Shown in pieces: positions 18,833-28,118 of a stretch of 64,000 nt of DNA. Position 1 is the first letter of the stretch, and each line of letters opens with the position of its first letter. Location of the stretch: assembly GCF_035481615.1 (NCBI RefSeq), contig NZ_JAYKOT010000003.1:992001-1056000 (forward strand). The letters are read 5' to 3'. The notes under the pieces are model-generated. The model was not told where the DNA came from. It made no database searches and worked only from the letters and a program-made list of their open reading frames with translations. Origin of the DNA: Citroniella saccharovorans (GTDB taxonomy: Bacteria > Bacillota > Clostridia > Tissierellales > Peptoniphilaceae). The position numbers were made by a program, and so were the translations under genes.

Positions 18833-19087
18833 TTATTTATTTTTTAAATAATTATCAAGCAATTCTCCTAGGATTTTATCTCTATCTATCCTTCTTATAA
18901 GGTTTCTTGCATTATCATGACTAGTAATATAGGTAGGATCTCCAGATAGAATGTAACCTATTATTTGATTTTTTGGATCGTAACCTTTTTTTTCTAGTGC
19001 TGAATATACTTTAGTTAAAATATCTTTTACTTCTACAGTTTCTTTTTGTGGTTCAAATCTCATAGTTTCATTAAATTTTTCATTCAT
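18833..19087 (-). CDS. ireB: IreB family regulatory phosphoprotein
   Basis: An 84-residue protein (ETMRFEPQKETVEVKDILTKVY, then GYILSGDPTYITSHDNARNLIRR) matching IreB/UPF0297. In Enterococcus IreB is phosphorylated by the Ser/Thr kinase IreK, which senses the wall through PASTA domains; the N-terminal TMRF segment contains the phosphorylated Thr. Its place between alaS and ruvX is the usual clostridial arrangement. It fits with the PASTA-containing PBP in this window. Confidence 0.92.
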   Translation of the reverse strand: MNEKFNETMRFEPQKETVEVKDILTKVYSALEKKGYDPKNQIIGYILSGDPTYITSHDNARNLIRRIDRDKILGELLDNYLKNK

Positions 19088-19107
19088 AATAGATCCCCCT
19101 ATCTTTT

Positions 19108-21717
19108 TTATATTAAGTCTTTTACTTTTTTTAGAGCATCATCTAATTTAGATATATCCTTACCTCCAGCAGAAGCAAAGTCATCTCTACCTCCACCGCC
19201 GCCTCCAGTTAGCTTAGCAACCTCTCTAATAATATTACCCGCTTTAACACCTTTTTTAATAAAGGATTTACTAACTCCAGCTGTAAATTGAATAGACTTT
19301 CCATTGGTACTTGCAAGTACAACTACCCCATCTCCAATTTTATCTTTGATTTTGTCAGTTAAGCTTCTTAGTGTGTTCATATCAAGTCCATCAAATTTAA
19401 ATGTGACAAGTTTTCCGCCATCAAAATCTTTTGCCTCACTAATTGCTTTTTCTATATCACTATCAGTAGAGCTTAATCTTAACTTTTCAATTTCCTTTTC
19501 CTTTTCTCTAAGATCTATCATAACAGTTTTAGCTCTCTTTGACAAATCATTTTGATTTGTTTTTAATTCAATAGCAGTATCTTCAATAGTCTTTTCAAGC
19601 ATTTTAAAGTTTTTATAAAATTCTCTACCTGTTATAGCTTCGATCCTTCTTACGCCAGCTGCAATTCCTTCTTCTTTTTGAATGGAAAACATTCCAACTT
19701 CACTTGTTCTAGAAAGGTGAGTTCCTCCACAAAGTTCCATAGAAACATCGCCCATCTTTACTACCCTAACAATATCCTTATACTTATCTTCAAATAATCC
19801 AATTGCTCCTATTTTATTAGCCTCTTTAAGATCCATCTGGCTAGTTTCAATTGGAAGATTCATATCAATATAGCTATTTACAAGCTCTTCTATTTTTTCA
19901 AGATCTTCTTTCTTTATAGCTTCAAAGTGAGTAAAGTCAAATCTTAACCTCTTATCATCTACCAATGAACCAGCTTGATTAATATGAGGTCCTAAAACTT
20001 CTTTAAGCGCCTTGTTTAGTAAGTGAGTTGAAGAGTGATTTTTAGCAATTTGATGGCGTCTAATTCTATCTACTTCAAAAGTAAGCTTATCATTAATTTC
20101 CACAGTTCCTTCTACTATTTCACAAATATGATAGATAATTCCATCTGCATTTTTCTTAGTATCTATAACCTTAATTTTTAAATTATCTCCATAAATAAAT
20201 CCAGTATCTCCAACCTGTCCTCCACCTTCTCCATAAAAAGGAGTCCTGTCGGCAACTAGAATAAATTCACCTTCACTTACTTTATTTTTTCTATCTTCAT
20301 CTACAAAAAGTTCAGTCACGCATCCCTCAGATTTAAGTTCAGTGTATCCTAAAAACTCAGTTGATTTGCTATTAAACTCAATATTAATGCCTGTGTTTGA
20401 AAATCCACCGCTTGAAGTTCTACTTGCCTTACTTCTTAGCTTTTGCTTATTCATTAATTCTTTAAAAGCATTTTCATCAACATTGATATTTTTTTCATCA
20501 GCTATTTCTCTAGTTAGATCAATAGGAAATCCATAGGTATCGTAAAGCTTAAAAACTTCTTCTCCATCCAAAATATCTCCATTTTTTAAATTAGCTAGAA
20601 GATTATTTAATTTTTGAAGGCCTGCCATTATAGTTTCTTGGAATTTTTCTTCTTCTGCATAAATAATTTTAAAAATTCTTTCCTTATCACGTTCTAAAAC
20701 AGGATAAGCATTTTTATATGATTCAATAACAGTTTCTCCAACCTTAGTTAAAAATTCTCCATCTATACCAATAAGTCTACCATGGCGGATAGCTCTTCTC
20801 ATAATTCTTCTAAGAACATATCCCCTAGCCTCATTTGAAGGAATAACTCCATCAGCTATCAAAAACATAAGAGCTTTTATATGATCGGTTATAACCCTTA
20901 TAGAAGAATCAATTTTTTTGTCTTCACCATATTTTTTATGTGAAAGATTTTCAATAGTCTTTATTATTTTATCATTTACATCAATTTCAAAAATATTTTC
21001 CTTACCTTGAACAATTAAAGCTAATCTTTCAAGGCCCATTCCAGTATCTATATTTGGATGATCAAGAGGAATATATTCGCCATCTTTAGTTTTATTAAAT
21101 TGAGTGAAAACTAAATTCCAGAACTCTAAAAACCTATCACAATCACATCCAGGCTTGCAATCATCTTTGCCGCATCCATATTCTTCTCCCCTATCAATAT
21201 GGATTTCAGAACATGGTCCACAAGGTCCAACTTCTAGTTCCCAAAAATTATCTTCTTTACCTAGTCTAACAATTCTTTCCTCTGGAAATTTAACCTCATC
21301 TTTCCATATATTATAAGCTTCATCATCATCCTTATAAACTGATACCCAAAGCTTATCTGTATCCATTTCAATAACTTCAGTAATAAATTCATAAGCCCAT
21401 TTAATTGCATCCCTCTTGAAATAATCTCCAAAAGAAAAATTCCCAAGCATTTCAAAGAAAGTTCCATGTCTTGAAGTCTTACCAACTAAATCGATATCAG
21501 CAGTTCTTATACATTTTTGAGAAGAAGTAGCTCTATTGTTAGGCATCTTCTTAACGCCCATAAAATAATCTTTTAGTGGTGCCATTCCTGCATTTATAAG
21601 TAGAAGAGAGTCATCATTCTCAGGTACTAAAGAAAAAGATTCAAGTCTATTATGTTTTTTTTCAGCAAAAAACTTTAAAAAAGCTTCCCTTAACTCATTA
21701 ACACTTAAATTTTTCAT
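19108..21717 (-). CDS. alaS: Alanine--tRNA ligase
   Basis: An 869-residue class II synthetase in the usual arrangement: catalytic domain (start VNELREAFLKFFAEKKHNR, motif 2 region GTFFEMLGNFSFGDYFK), tRNA recognition, the editing domain with KNHSSTHLLNKAL and CGGTHLSRTSEVG, and the C-terminal DHHA1-like glycine-rich end (GGGGGGRDDFASAGGKD). Length and motifs are complete. It follows the AI-2E family permease gene by two bases, and ireB lies 20 bases downstream. No T-box was seen before it. Confidence 0.98.
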   Translation of the reverse strand: MKNLSVNELREAFLKFFAEKKHNRLESFSLVPENDDSLLLINAGMAPLKDYFMGVKKMPNNRATSSQKCIRTADIDLVGKTSRHGTFFEMLGNFSFGDYFKRDAIKWAYEFITEVIEMDTDKLWVSVYKDDDEAYNIWKDEVKFPEERIVRLGKEDNFWELEVGPCGPCSEIHIDRGEEYGCGKDDCKPGCDCDRFLEFWNLVFTQFNKTKDGEYIPLDHPNIDTGMGLERLALIVQGKENIFEIDVNDKIIKTIENLSHKKYGEDKKIDSSIRVITDHIKALMFLIADGVIPSNEARGYVLRRIMRRAIRHGRLIGIDGEFLTKVGETVIESYKNAYPVLERDKERIFKIIYAEEEKFQETIMAGLQKLNNLLANLKNGDILDGEEVFKLYDTYGFPIDLTREIADEKNINVDENAFKELMNKQKLRSKASRTSSGGFSNTGINIEFNSKSTEFLGYTELKSEGCVTELFVDEDRKNKVSEGEFILVADRTPFYGEGGGQVGDTGFIYGDNLKIKVIDTKKNADGIIYHICEIVEGTVEINDKLTFEVDRIRRHQIAKNHSSTHLLNKALKEVLGPHINQAGSLVDDKRLRFDFTHFEAIKKEDLEKIEELVNSYIDMNLPIETSQMDLKEANKIGAIGLFEDKYKDIVRVVKMGDVSMELCGGTHLSRTSEVGMFSIQKEEGIAAGVRRIEAITGREFYKNFKMLEKTIEDTAIELKTNQNDLSKRAKTVMIDLREKEKEIEKLRLSSTDSDIEKAISEAKDFDGGKLVTFKFDGLDMNTLRSLTDKIKDKIGDGVVVLASTNGKSIQFTAGVSKSFIKKGVKAGNIIREVAKLTGGGGGGRDDFASAGGKDISKLDDALKKVKDLI

Positions 21718-21719
21718 AA

Positions 21720-22919
21720 TTACTCCTTTTTATAATCGATTAAATTAAAAAACTTTTCCTTCATAGTAGGGCCAAGGTGTTTAATAACAACTTTTCCTGT
21801 TGCAACTACAGGAACAGAAAAAATCATTCCTGCAACTCCAAACATTCCTCCACCAATTATTAAAGATAAAAGAATAACGAGTGGGTGAAGGCCAACAGAT
21901 TTACCCAAAATTCTTGGTCCAATAACATTATTTTCAACCCACTGAATTGCAACAAAAAGTATAGCCACAAGAATAGCCATATAAGGTCCTTTTATAAGGG
22001 CTAGGACAATAGCTGGTACAAATCCCAAAAATGGACCAATATATGGAATAATATCAGCAATCATAGTTATAAGACCTATAACTAAAGCAAAATCTATTCC
22101 TAAAATAAGTAGCACAATAGTGGTTACTACTCCAACGAAAATAGCCATGAGTATTCTAGCTCTTACAAATTCTGACATAGATTCATCAATATCTTTAAAT
22201 AAATTTGAAACCTTGTTATTTTTATAAATGCTTAAACTTTTTATTTTAGAAATTAACTTATCCTTATCAAGAAGTATGTAAAAACTTACAACTGGAATTA
22301 AAGCTATCCTTATAAAAACACTGGCATAACCGGAAGCATTAGATCCAAGTTCTGTAATGAATTTAAAAAGTGAAATTTGTATTTTATTTGCATATTCTTG
22401 AAAACCTTCTGAAATATTATTATAAAAAACAGCTAACTGTTCATTGTTTCCTGTGAAGTTAACTGCAATAGAATCAATTGTCTTTTCAACTTCATTTAAA
22501 ATATTTGGTAGGGACCTCAAAAGTTTCTTTAACTCATCAATAGTAATAGGTACAACTAGTCCAATTAAAATAATGAAAAATCCAAAAATTATGAGATAGC
22601 TTACAAGAATAGCATAGGCTCTTTTGTTTAGCTTCTTTTCAAAATAATTAACTAATGGATTTATAATATAAGCTACTACTACCGACAAGATTAAAGTTAT
22701 TATAGTGCTAAGTATAATAGGATATTTTTTAAAAATAAAAATAACAAAAATAACACTTATAATTAAAATTAAGGTTCTTATAATATTAACTCTACTTAAA
22801 ATAATTTTATTTGATTCACCAACGTGCTTATTACCAATATTAATTAGATAATAAATTGAAGTTAGAACAAAAGCTATTATAATAATAATTAAAATATTTT
22901 GTAAATTAATTTGTTCCAT
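21720..22919 (-). CDS. AI-2E family transporter (PerM/YrrI-like permease)
   Basis: A 399-residue protein with about eight membrane helices and the family blocks PLVNYFEKKLNKR, ADIIPYIGPFLGFVPA and GPRILGKSVGLHPLVILLSLI near the C-terminus. The family was named for autoinducer-2 export but members also carry out other transport; no substrate can be given. AGGAGG precedes the ATG, and a TATAAT lies about 20 bases further upstream. The same gene next to alaS is a common clostridial arrangement. Confidence 0.88.
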   Translation of the reverse strand: MEQINLQNILIIIIIAFVLTSIYYLINIGNKHVGESNKIILSRVNIIRTLILIISVIFVIFIFKKYPIILSTIITLILSVVVAYIINPLVNYFEKKLNKRAYAILVSYLIIFGFFIILIGLVVPITIDELKKLLRSLPNILNEVEKTIDSIAVNFTGNNEQLAVFYNNISEGFQEYANKIQISLFKFITELGSNASGYASVFIRIALIPVVSFYILLDKDKLISKIKSLSIYKNNKVSNLFKDIDESMSEFVRARILMAIFVGVVTTIVLLILGIDFALVIGLITMIADIIPYIGPFLGFVPAIVLALIKGPYMAILVAILFVAIQWVENNVIGPRILGKSVGLHPLVILLSLIIGGGMFGVAGMIFSVPVVATGKVVIKHLGPTMKEKFFNLIDYKKE

Positions 22920-22969
22920 AACTCCTCCTATATAATATATTATACCATTTTTATCTAATAAAGAAAAGT

Positions 22970-23003
22970 AACCAGCTTAAAGTCTTAAAGCTTCAAGCTG
23001 GTT
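22970..23003 (-). terminator. Terminator after iscU
   Basis: AACCAGCTT and AAGCTGGTT arms, with a 16-base loop that can pair further, follow the iscU stop; the tail on the minus strand is ACTTTTCTTT, so termination may be partial. Confidence 0.6.
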
Positions 23004-23008
23004 AAAAA

Positions 23009-23440
23009 TTAATGATCGTGATCAAAATCTTTATTTGGGTCGTAATTTTCTAGTCCCTTGATTTTATATCCTGATTTTTCTTGATAATCATATAGAGCAG
23101 CTTTTAAGGCACCTTCTGCTAAAACTGAGCAGTGCATTTTAATAGGTGGAAGTCCGTCAAGTGCTTCAGCAACAGCCTTATTGGTAAGCTTAATTGCCTC
23201 ATCAACTGATTTTCCCTTAATAAGTTCAGTTGCCATTGATGAAGATGCTATAGCAGATCCACATCCAAAAGTTAAAAATTTTACATCTTCAATAATTCTA
23301 TCTTTATTAATCTTTAGATACATTCTCATAATGTCTCCACACTTAGCATTGCCAACTTCGCCAATTCCATCAGCATCAGCTATCTCACCGACATTTCTTG
23401 GATTTCTAAAGTGATCCATTACTTTTTCTGAGTATAACAT
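23009..23440 (-). CDS. iscU: Fe-S cluster assembly scaffold IscU/NifU
   Basis: A 143-residue NifU-like scaffold on which 2Fe-2S clusters are built from iron and sulfur passed from IscS. The three cluster cysteines are in NAKCGDIMR, TFGCGSAIASSS and IKMHCSVLA. Length is normal, and a short His/Asp-rich C-terminus (DPNKDFDHDH) is added. It follows iscS by eight bases in an rrf2-iscS-iscU unit that would feed the cluster-rich hydrogenase and radical SAM maturases encoded in this window. Confidence 0.96.
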   Translation of the reverse strand: MLYSEKVMDHFRNPRNVGEIADADGIGEVGNAKCGDIMRMYLKINKDRIIEDVKFLTFGCGSAIASSSMATELIKGKSVDEAIKLTNKAVAEALDGLPPIKMHCSVLAEGALKAALYDYQEKSGYKIKGLENYDPNKDFDHDH

Positions 23441-23448
23441 ATTTTAAA

Positions 23449-24633
23449 TTATTTCCTTTCAATAAAATTTTTATATAAAGGTGACATATCTCTAAGTCTC
23501 TGTACAATTTCCCTTAGTGATTCTACAACATAATCAACATCTTCTTCAGTTGTTTCATCTGAAAGAGTTAATCTTAAAGAGCCATGAGCAATTTCATGAG
23601 GTAGACCTATTGCTAACAAAACATGCGATGGGTCTAATGAACCTGAAGTACAAGCTGATCCGCTTGAACCCATAATTCCCTTGTCATCTAATAATAAAAG
23701 TAAAGACTCTCCCTCAATATATTTAAAGCAAATATTAAGATTGTTTACAAGTCTTTTTTCATCATCCTTTGCTCCATTGAGTCTAGAAAATTCAATTTCA
23801 TTTAAAATTCTATCCCTTAATCTATCTCTTAGGGCTGAAATTTTTTTGTTTCTAGCTTCTAAGTTTTCATAGGCTAATTCAAAAGCCTTAGCATATCCAA
23901 CTATACCTGCAACATTTTCAGTTCCAGCTCTCTTTCCTCTTTCTTGGTTTCCACCGTCAATTAAATTGTCAAGTTTAACCCCAGTTCTAACATATAAGAT
24001 ACCAATTCCCTTTTGAGCGTGAATCTTATGTCCAGACATACTCATCAAATCAATATTATATTCGTCTGGGTTAATCCTGATTGAACCAACGGCTTGAACT
24101 GCATCTGTGTGGAATAATACTCCCTTGTCCTTACAAATTTTACCAATTTCTTTAATTGGTTCTATAGTACCAATTTCATTATTCGCAAACATAATAGAAA
24201 CTAAAATAGTCTTATCTGTAATTGCGTTTTCTACATCTTTTGGATTAACAAATCCTTCTTCATCAACGTCAAGATAAGTTACTTCAAAACCTTCTTTTTC
24301 AAGAGCAGCCATAGTGTGTAATACAGCATGGTGTTCAATCTTTGTCGTAATAAGATGATTTCCCTTATTTTTGTACTTATGAGCTACACCTTTTATAGCC
24401 CAATTATCTGACTCAGAACCGCCTGATGTAAAGAAAAGTTCTTTAGGTTTGCATCCAAAATAGGAAGCAATTTTATCTCTAGATTCTTCTATAGCAACTT
24501 TGGATTTATTTCCAAATGAATATATAGAAGAAGCATTTCCATAGCCTTCTTTAAGCCATGGTAGCATTGCATCTAAAACTTCATCAGCTATCTTTGTAGT
24601 AGCTGCATTATCTAAATAAATTTGTCTATTCAA
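23449..24633 (-). CDS. iscS: Cysteine desulfurase IscS/NifS
   Basis: A 394-residue PLP enzyme that removes sulfur from cysteine. It begins YLDNAATTKIADEV; the PLP lysine lies in SMSGHKIHAQKGIG, and the catalytic cysteine is in GSSGSACTSGSLDPSHVL, placing it with the class I IscS/NifS desulfurases. GGSESDNWA contacts the cofactor phosphate. It sits between its predicted regulator and the scaffold IscU. Confidence 0.96.
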   Translation of the reverse strand: MNRQIYLDNAATTKIADEVLDAMLPWLKEGYGNASSIYSFGNKSKVAIEESRDKIASYFGCKPKELFFTSGGSESDNWAIKGVAHKYKNKGNHLITTKIEHHAVLHTMAALEKEGFEVTYLDVDEEGFVNPKDVENAITDKTILVSIMFANNEIGTIEPIKEIGKICKDKGVLFHTDAVQAVGSIRINPDEYNIDLMSMSGHKIHAQKGIGILYVRTGVKLDNLIDGGNQERGKRAGTENVAGIVGYAKAFELAYENLEARNKKISALRDRLRDRILNEIEFSRLNGAKDDEKRLVNNLNICFKYIEGESLLLLLDDKGIMGSSGSACTSGSLDPSHVLLAIGLPHEIAHGSLRLTLSDETTEEDVDYVVESLREIVQRLRDMSPLYKNFIERK

Positions 24634-24649
24634 TTTTTATCCTCCAATC

Positions 24650-25072
24650 TTATAGACTCATTTGCTTTTTTTCATCACTTAGCATATCTTCAAGCGTATA
24701 ACCATCAACTGCCTCATCTAGATAACTCTGAATTCTCTTATAAACTATCATTTCAGCAACTGCATCACTTCTCTTGAAAATATTATCTTCTAAAGCACTT
24801 TCGGCTGAAAAAAATTGATTTTCCATATTTCTAAAAATATCACCAATTGTAATATCTTTAGGACTTCTAGCAAGACTATATCCTCCATGAGCACCTCTTG
24901 TACTCACAACTAAGTTAGCTTTTTTAAGTTTTCTAACTAACTGTTCTAAATAATTTTCAGGAAGCTCCATATTTTCTGCAATTTCTGAAAGAGGAGTAGG
25001 CTGATCAGAAGAGTATTTTGCTAAGTAGTACATAATCTTTAGTCCGTAACGACCTTTTGTAGATAATCTCAT
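24650..25072 (-). CDS. Rrf2 family regulator without cluster cysteines (IscR/CymR-like)
   Basis: A 140-residue Rrf2 winged-helix regulator: MRLSTKGRYGLKIMYYLA, PLSEIAENMELPENYLEQL and RGAHGGYSLAR are the family marks. IscR normally carries three Cys near residue 90-105 for its 2Fe-2S cluster; here the same stretch reads SAESALEDNIFKRSDAVAEM and the protein has no cysteine at all. It therefore should not sense clusters directly, and may act like CymR, which senses cysteine supply through a partner. It precedes iscS by 16 bases. Confidence 0.88.
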   Translation of the reverse strand: MRLSTKGRYGLKIMYYLAKYSSDQPTPLSEIAENMELPENYLEQLVRKLKKANLVVSTRGAHGGYSLARSPKDITIGDIFRNMENQFFSAESALEDNIFKRSDAVAEMIVYKRIQSYLDEAVDGYTLEDMLSDEKKQMSL

Positions 25073-25466
25073 AATTTCTCCCCCTTAGAGAAATAATATA
25101 TGTTAAATTTATATTTTAAAATACCCTCTGCTTTATATAGCAAATTTTAATACATACTAATATCATAAGTATTATACTATATATAGATTTAAAATAAAAG
25201 CAAAAATATAAAATAATTACTCTATCAAAGATAGAATGCCAATATTTTATATATACCCAAAGTTTATATTATTTAATAATTTGTAGTAAAAAATATTATA
25301 ACCTATTTATGCTTTGTAATTTTAGTGTTTTTTTGTTAAAGATATAGTAGTTTTTAAAAATCCTGCTTAAAATTTATAATTTTATTGTTAAAATATATAA
25401 TTTAATATTAAAATTTTGGAAAATAAAATAATTAGTAAATAAATTTTGACTAAAAGACTAATTAAT
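25073..25466. other. AT-rich intergenic region upstream of rrf2-iscS-iscU
   Basis: No credible ORF. On the minus strand a TATAAT near 25,170 and an inverted repeat ATACT / AGTAT close to it could be promoter and operator of the rrf2-iscS-iscU unit, giving a leader of about 100 bases. The rest is very AT-rich without recognisable structure. Confidence 0.4.
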
Positions 25467-25562
25467 GAAAAAACCACCTAAGTATAGGTGGTAAAAAGAA
25501 AAAAAAGACAAAAACATATATAAAAGGTAATTTAGAAACATACCTTCCAATTTATGTTTCTA
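25467..25562 (-). ncRNA. Candidate small RNA (promoter, two hairpins, terminator, no clear ORF)
   Basis: A well-formed promoter (TTGTAA 25590-25595, 16 bases, TAAAAT 25568-25573) is followed on the minus strand by a perfect 8-base hairpin (GAAACATA / TATGTTTC, 25535-25560), a U-rich stretch and an ideal terminator (ACCACCTA / TAGGTGGT, 25473-25492, then T6). The predicted transcript is about 95 bases. A 27-codon hydrophobic ORF begins at the ATG in the first hairpin, but its ribosome site is too close. No known RNA family was recognised. Confidence 0.45.
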
Positions 25563-25659
25563 TATTAATTTTATCACAATTAAAATAAATTACAACAATA
25601 TTAAAATTGTATCTCATAATTTATGATTAAGTGAAAATTTTTTTGTGCTAAAACATAGT

Positions 25660-25689
25660 AAAAAAACAAGGGTCGATATTGACCCTTGT
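25660..25689 (-). terminator. Terminator of the asnS-leuS operon
   Basis: ACAAGGGTC and GACCCTTGT pair perfectly around a 6-base loop, followed by T7 on the minus strand, directly after leuS. Confidence 0.92.
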
Positions 25690-25700
25690 CCATTAATTTT

Positions 25701-28103
25701 TTATTTTACTATTAAATTGATGATTTTTTCCTTAATATATATTACCTTTACTATATTTTTACCTTCTAGATATTTTTTGAACTCATCTTTAGATTTTATT
25801 AGTTCTACTAAATCTTCCTCATTAATTTCTCTGTCAACATCAATAGTATCTTTTGTTTTTCCTAAGATCTGAACTGGAATAGTTACTGTGTTTTCAGTTA
25901 ATTTATTTTCATCATAACTTGGCCAGTCTTCATCATATACATAACTATCAAAAACTTCTTTGAAAAGCTCACTGGTAACATGAGGAGCAACAGGATATAG
26001 TAGTGTTAAATAAGTGCTAAAGTCTTTTTTAGTGATTTTATCTTTCTTTCTAAACTCATTCAAAAGTTCCATTAGAGCAGCAATAGCAGTATTATATTTT
26101 AAATTTTCATAATCATCTGAAACTTTTTTTATAGTCTTATTGATTAATATTTCTAAATCCTCTGAATAATTTTCCCCGTCTGTGATAATATCTCTAAGAT
26201 TAAACACCTTTTCTAAAAACTTTCTACAGCCATTCATGCTACTATCTGACCAAGGAACGCTTTTTTCGAAGTCCCCTATAAACATTTCATAGCATCTTAG
26301 GGTATCTGCTCCATATTTTTCTACAACTTCATCTGGATTTACAACATTTCCTCTTGACTTAGACATTTTTTCACCATTTTCTCCAAGAATCATACCATGG
26401 CTCGTTCTTTTTAAGTATGGTTCTTTTGTTGAAACAAGATTTAAATCATATAGGAATTTATGCCAAAATCTTGAATAAAGTAAGTGTAGAGTTGTATGTT
26501 CCATTCCACCGTTGTACCAGTCAACTGGGCCATAATAATCTACAGCTTTTTTTGAAACTGGTTCTTTGTCGTTATGTGGATCCATATATCTTAAATAATA
26601 CCAACTTGATCCTGCCCATTGAGGCATTGTATCTGTTTCTCTTTTTGCTGGTTTTCCACAAATTGGACAAGTTGTGTTAACGAATGAATCTATTTTTGAA
26701 AGAGGACTTTCTCCATCGTCTGTAGGTTCATAGTTTTCTACATCTGGTAATACTAATGGAAGATCTTCTTCTTTAACTGGAACATAGCCATGTTCCTCAC
26801 AATATATAAGTGGAATAGGCTCTCCCCAATATCTCTGTCTAGAAAATACCCAGTCTCTTAATTTAAAGTTTTTAGTTTTCTTTCCTACACCTATTTTTTC
26901 TATTTCTTCTATGGCTTTTTCTTTTGCCTCATCTACGCTAAGTCCATCTAAGAATGAAGAGTTTATTAATGTTTTTCCCTCTGTATCAGTTATAGCTTGA
27001 TCTTTAAAATCTCCTGAAATTACTTGTTTAATTCCCATATTAAATTTCTTAGCAAAAGCGAAATCTCTATCATCGTGGCAAGGAACAGCCATTATAGCTC
27101 CTGTTCCGTAAGACATAAGTATATAATCACTTACGAAGATTGGAAGTTTTTCCTTAGTAAATGGGTGAATGGCATATATTCCATCAAGAACTACGCCAGT
27201 TTTATCTTTATTAACTTCAGATCTTTCAAAATCAGATTTTTTTAGAGTAGCCTCTATATATTTTTTAACTTCATCGTAATTTTTGATTTTATCTTTATTT
27301 TTTTCAATTAGTTTATGTTCACAAGCTATTGCTAGGTAAGTTACACCAAAAATGGTGTCTGGTCTAGTTGTAAATACATTAATCTTTCCACCATCACTTG
27401 TTTCAAAATTAATTTCAGCCCCGTAAGATCTTCCAATCCAATTGATTTGAGCTGCCTTAACTCTTTGAGGATAATCTACTTCTTCAAGATCATCTATTAG
27501 TCTATCTGCATATTCTGTGATTTTAAGCATCCATTGGTTTTTAACCTTGTGAATAACTTCTCCTCCACACCTTTCGCAGCAGCCACCAATAACTTCTTCG
27601 TTAGAAAGACCTGTTTTACAAGATGGACACCAATTTATTGGCATTTCTTTTTTGTAAGCTAAACCTTTTTCAAAGAATTTTAAAAATATCCATTGTGTCC
27701 ACTTATAATATTCTGGATCTGTCGTATTAATTTCTCTATCCCAGTCAAATGAAAATCCTAATGAGTTTAATTGACGTTTAAAATTGTCAATGTTTGCTTT
27801 TGTAACTTTTGCTGGATGAATTTTATGCTTTATAGCATAATTTTCAGTAGGAAGTCCAAATGCATCAAAGCCCATAGGATATAAAACATTATATCCTTCA
27901 AGTCTTCTTTTTCTAGCAACTACATCAAGAGCTGTATAGCTTCTAGGGTGACCAACATGAAGTCCTTGACCAGATGGATAAGGAAATTCAACTAAAATAT
28001 AATATTTTTTCTTGTCTTCATTAATTTCTGTTTTCCAAGGTTTTTCTTTTCTCCAAATTTCCTGCCATTTTTTTTCAATAGCATTTGGATTATATTTATC
28101 CAT
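25701..28103 (-). CDS. leuS: Leucine--tRNA ligase
   Basis: An 800-residue class I synthetase of bacterial type. The HIGH motif appears as SGQGLHVGHPRSY, KMSKS as GEKMSKSRGNVV, with the zinc-type insertion CPSCKTGLSNEEV followed by CCERCGG and the CP1 editing domain (TTRPDTIFGVTYLA). Length is normal. It follows asnS by 15 bases with no terminator or leader of its own, so it appears to depend on the asparagine T-box. Confidence 0.98.
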   Translation of the reverse strand: MDKYNPNAIEKKWQEIWRKEKPWKTEINEDKKKYYILVEFPYPSGQGLHVGHPRSYTALDVVARKRRLEGYNVLYPMGFDAFGLPTENYAIKHKIHPAKVTKANIDNFKRQLNSLGFSFDWDREINTTDPEYYKWTQWIFLKFFEKGLAYKKEMPINWCPSCKTGLSNEEVIGGCCERCGGEVIHKVKNQWMLKITEYADRLIDDLEEVDYPQRVKAAQINWIGRSYGAEINFETSDGGKINVFTTRPDTIFGVTYLAIACEHKLIEKNKDKIKNYDEVKKYIEATLKKSDFERSEVNKDKTGVVLDGIYAIHPFTKEKLPIFVSDYILMSYGTGAIMAVPCHDDRDFAFAKKFNMGIKQVISGDFKDQAITDTEGKTLINSSFLDGLSVDEAKEKAIEEIEKIGVGKKTKNFKLRDWVFSRQRYWGEPIPLIYCEEHGYVPVKEEDLPLVLPDVENYEPTDDGESPLSKIDSFVNTTCPICGKPAKRETDTMPQWAGSSWYYLRYMDPHNDKEPVSKKAVDYYGPVDWYNGGMEHTTLHLLYSRFWHKFLYDLNLVSTKEPYLKRTSHGMILGENGEKMSKSRGNVVNPDEVVEKYGADTLRCYEMFIGDFEKSVPWSDSSMNGCRKFLEKVFNLRDIITDGENYSEDLEILINKTIKKVSDDYENLKYNTAIAALMELLNEFRKKDKITKKDFSTYLTLLYPVAPHVTSELFKEVFDSYVYDEDWPSYDENKLTENTVTIPVQILGKTKDTIDVDREINEEDLVELIKSKDEFKKYLEGKNIVKVIYIKEKIINLIVK

Positions 28104-28118
28104 TATATATTCTCCTTT

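Noticed and set aside
19046..19291. Plus-strand proline-rich ORF opposite alaS
   Set aside because: It is the complement of the glycine-rich C-terminus of alaS and has no ribosome site.
27024..27245. Plus-strand ORFs opposite leuS and other long minus-strand genes
   Set aside because: They are frame shadows of conserved genes, with no independent signals.
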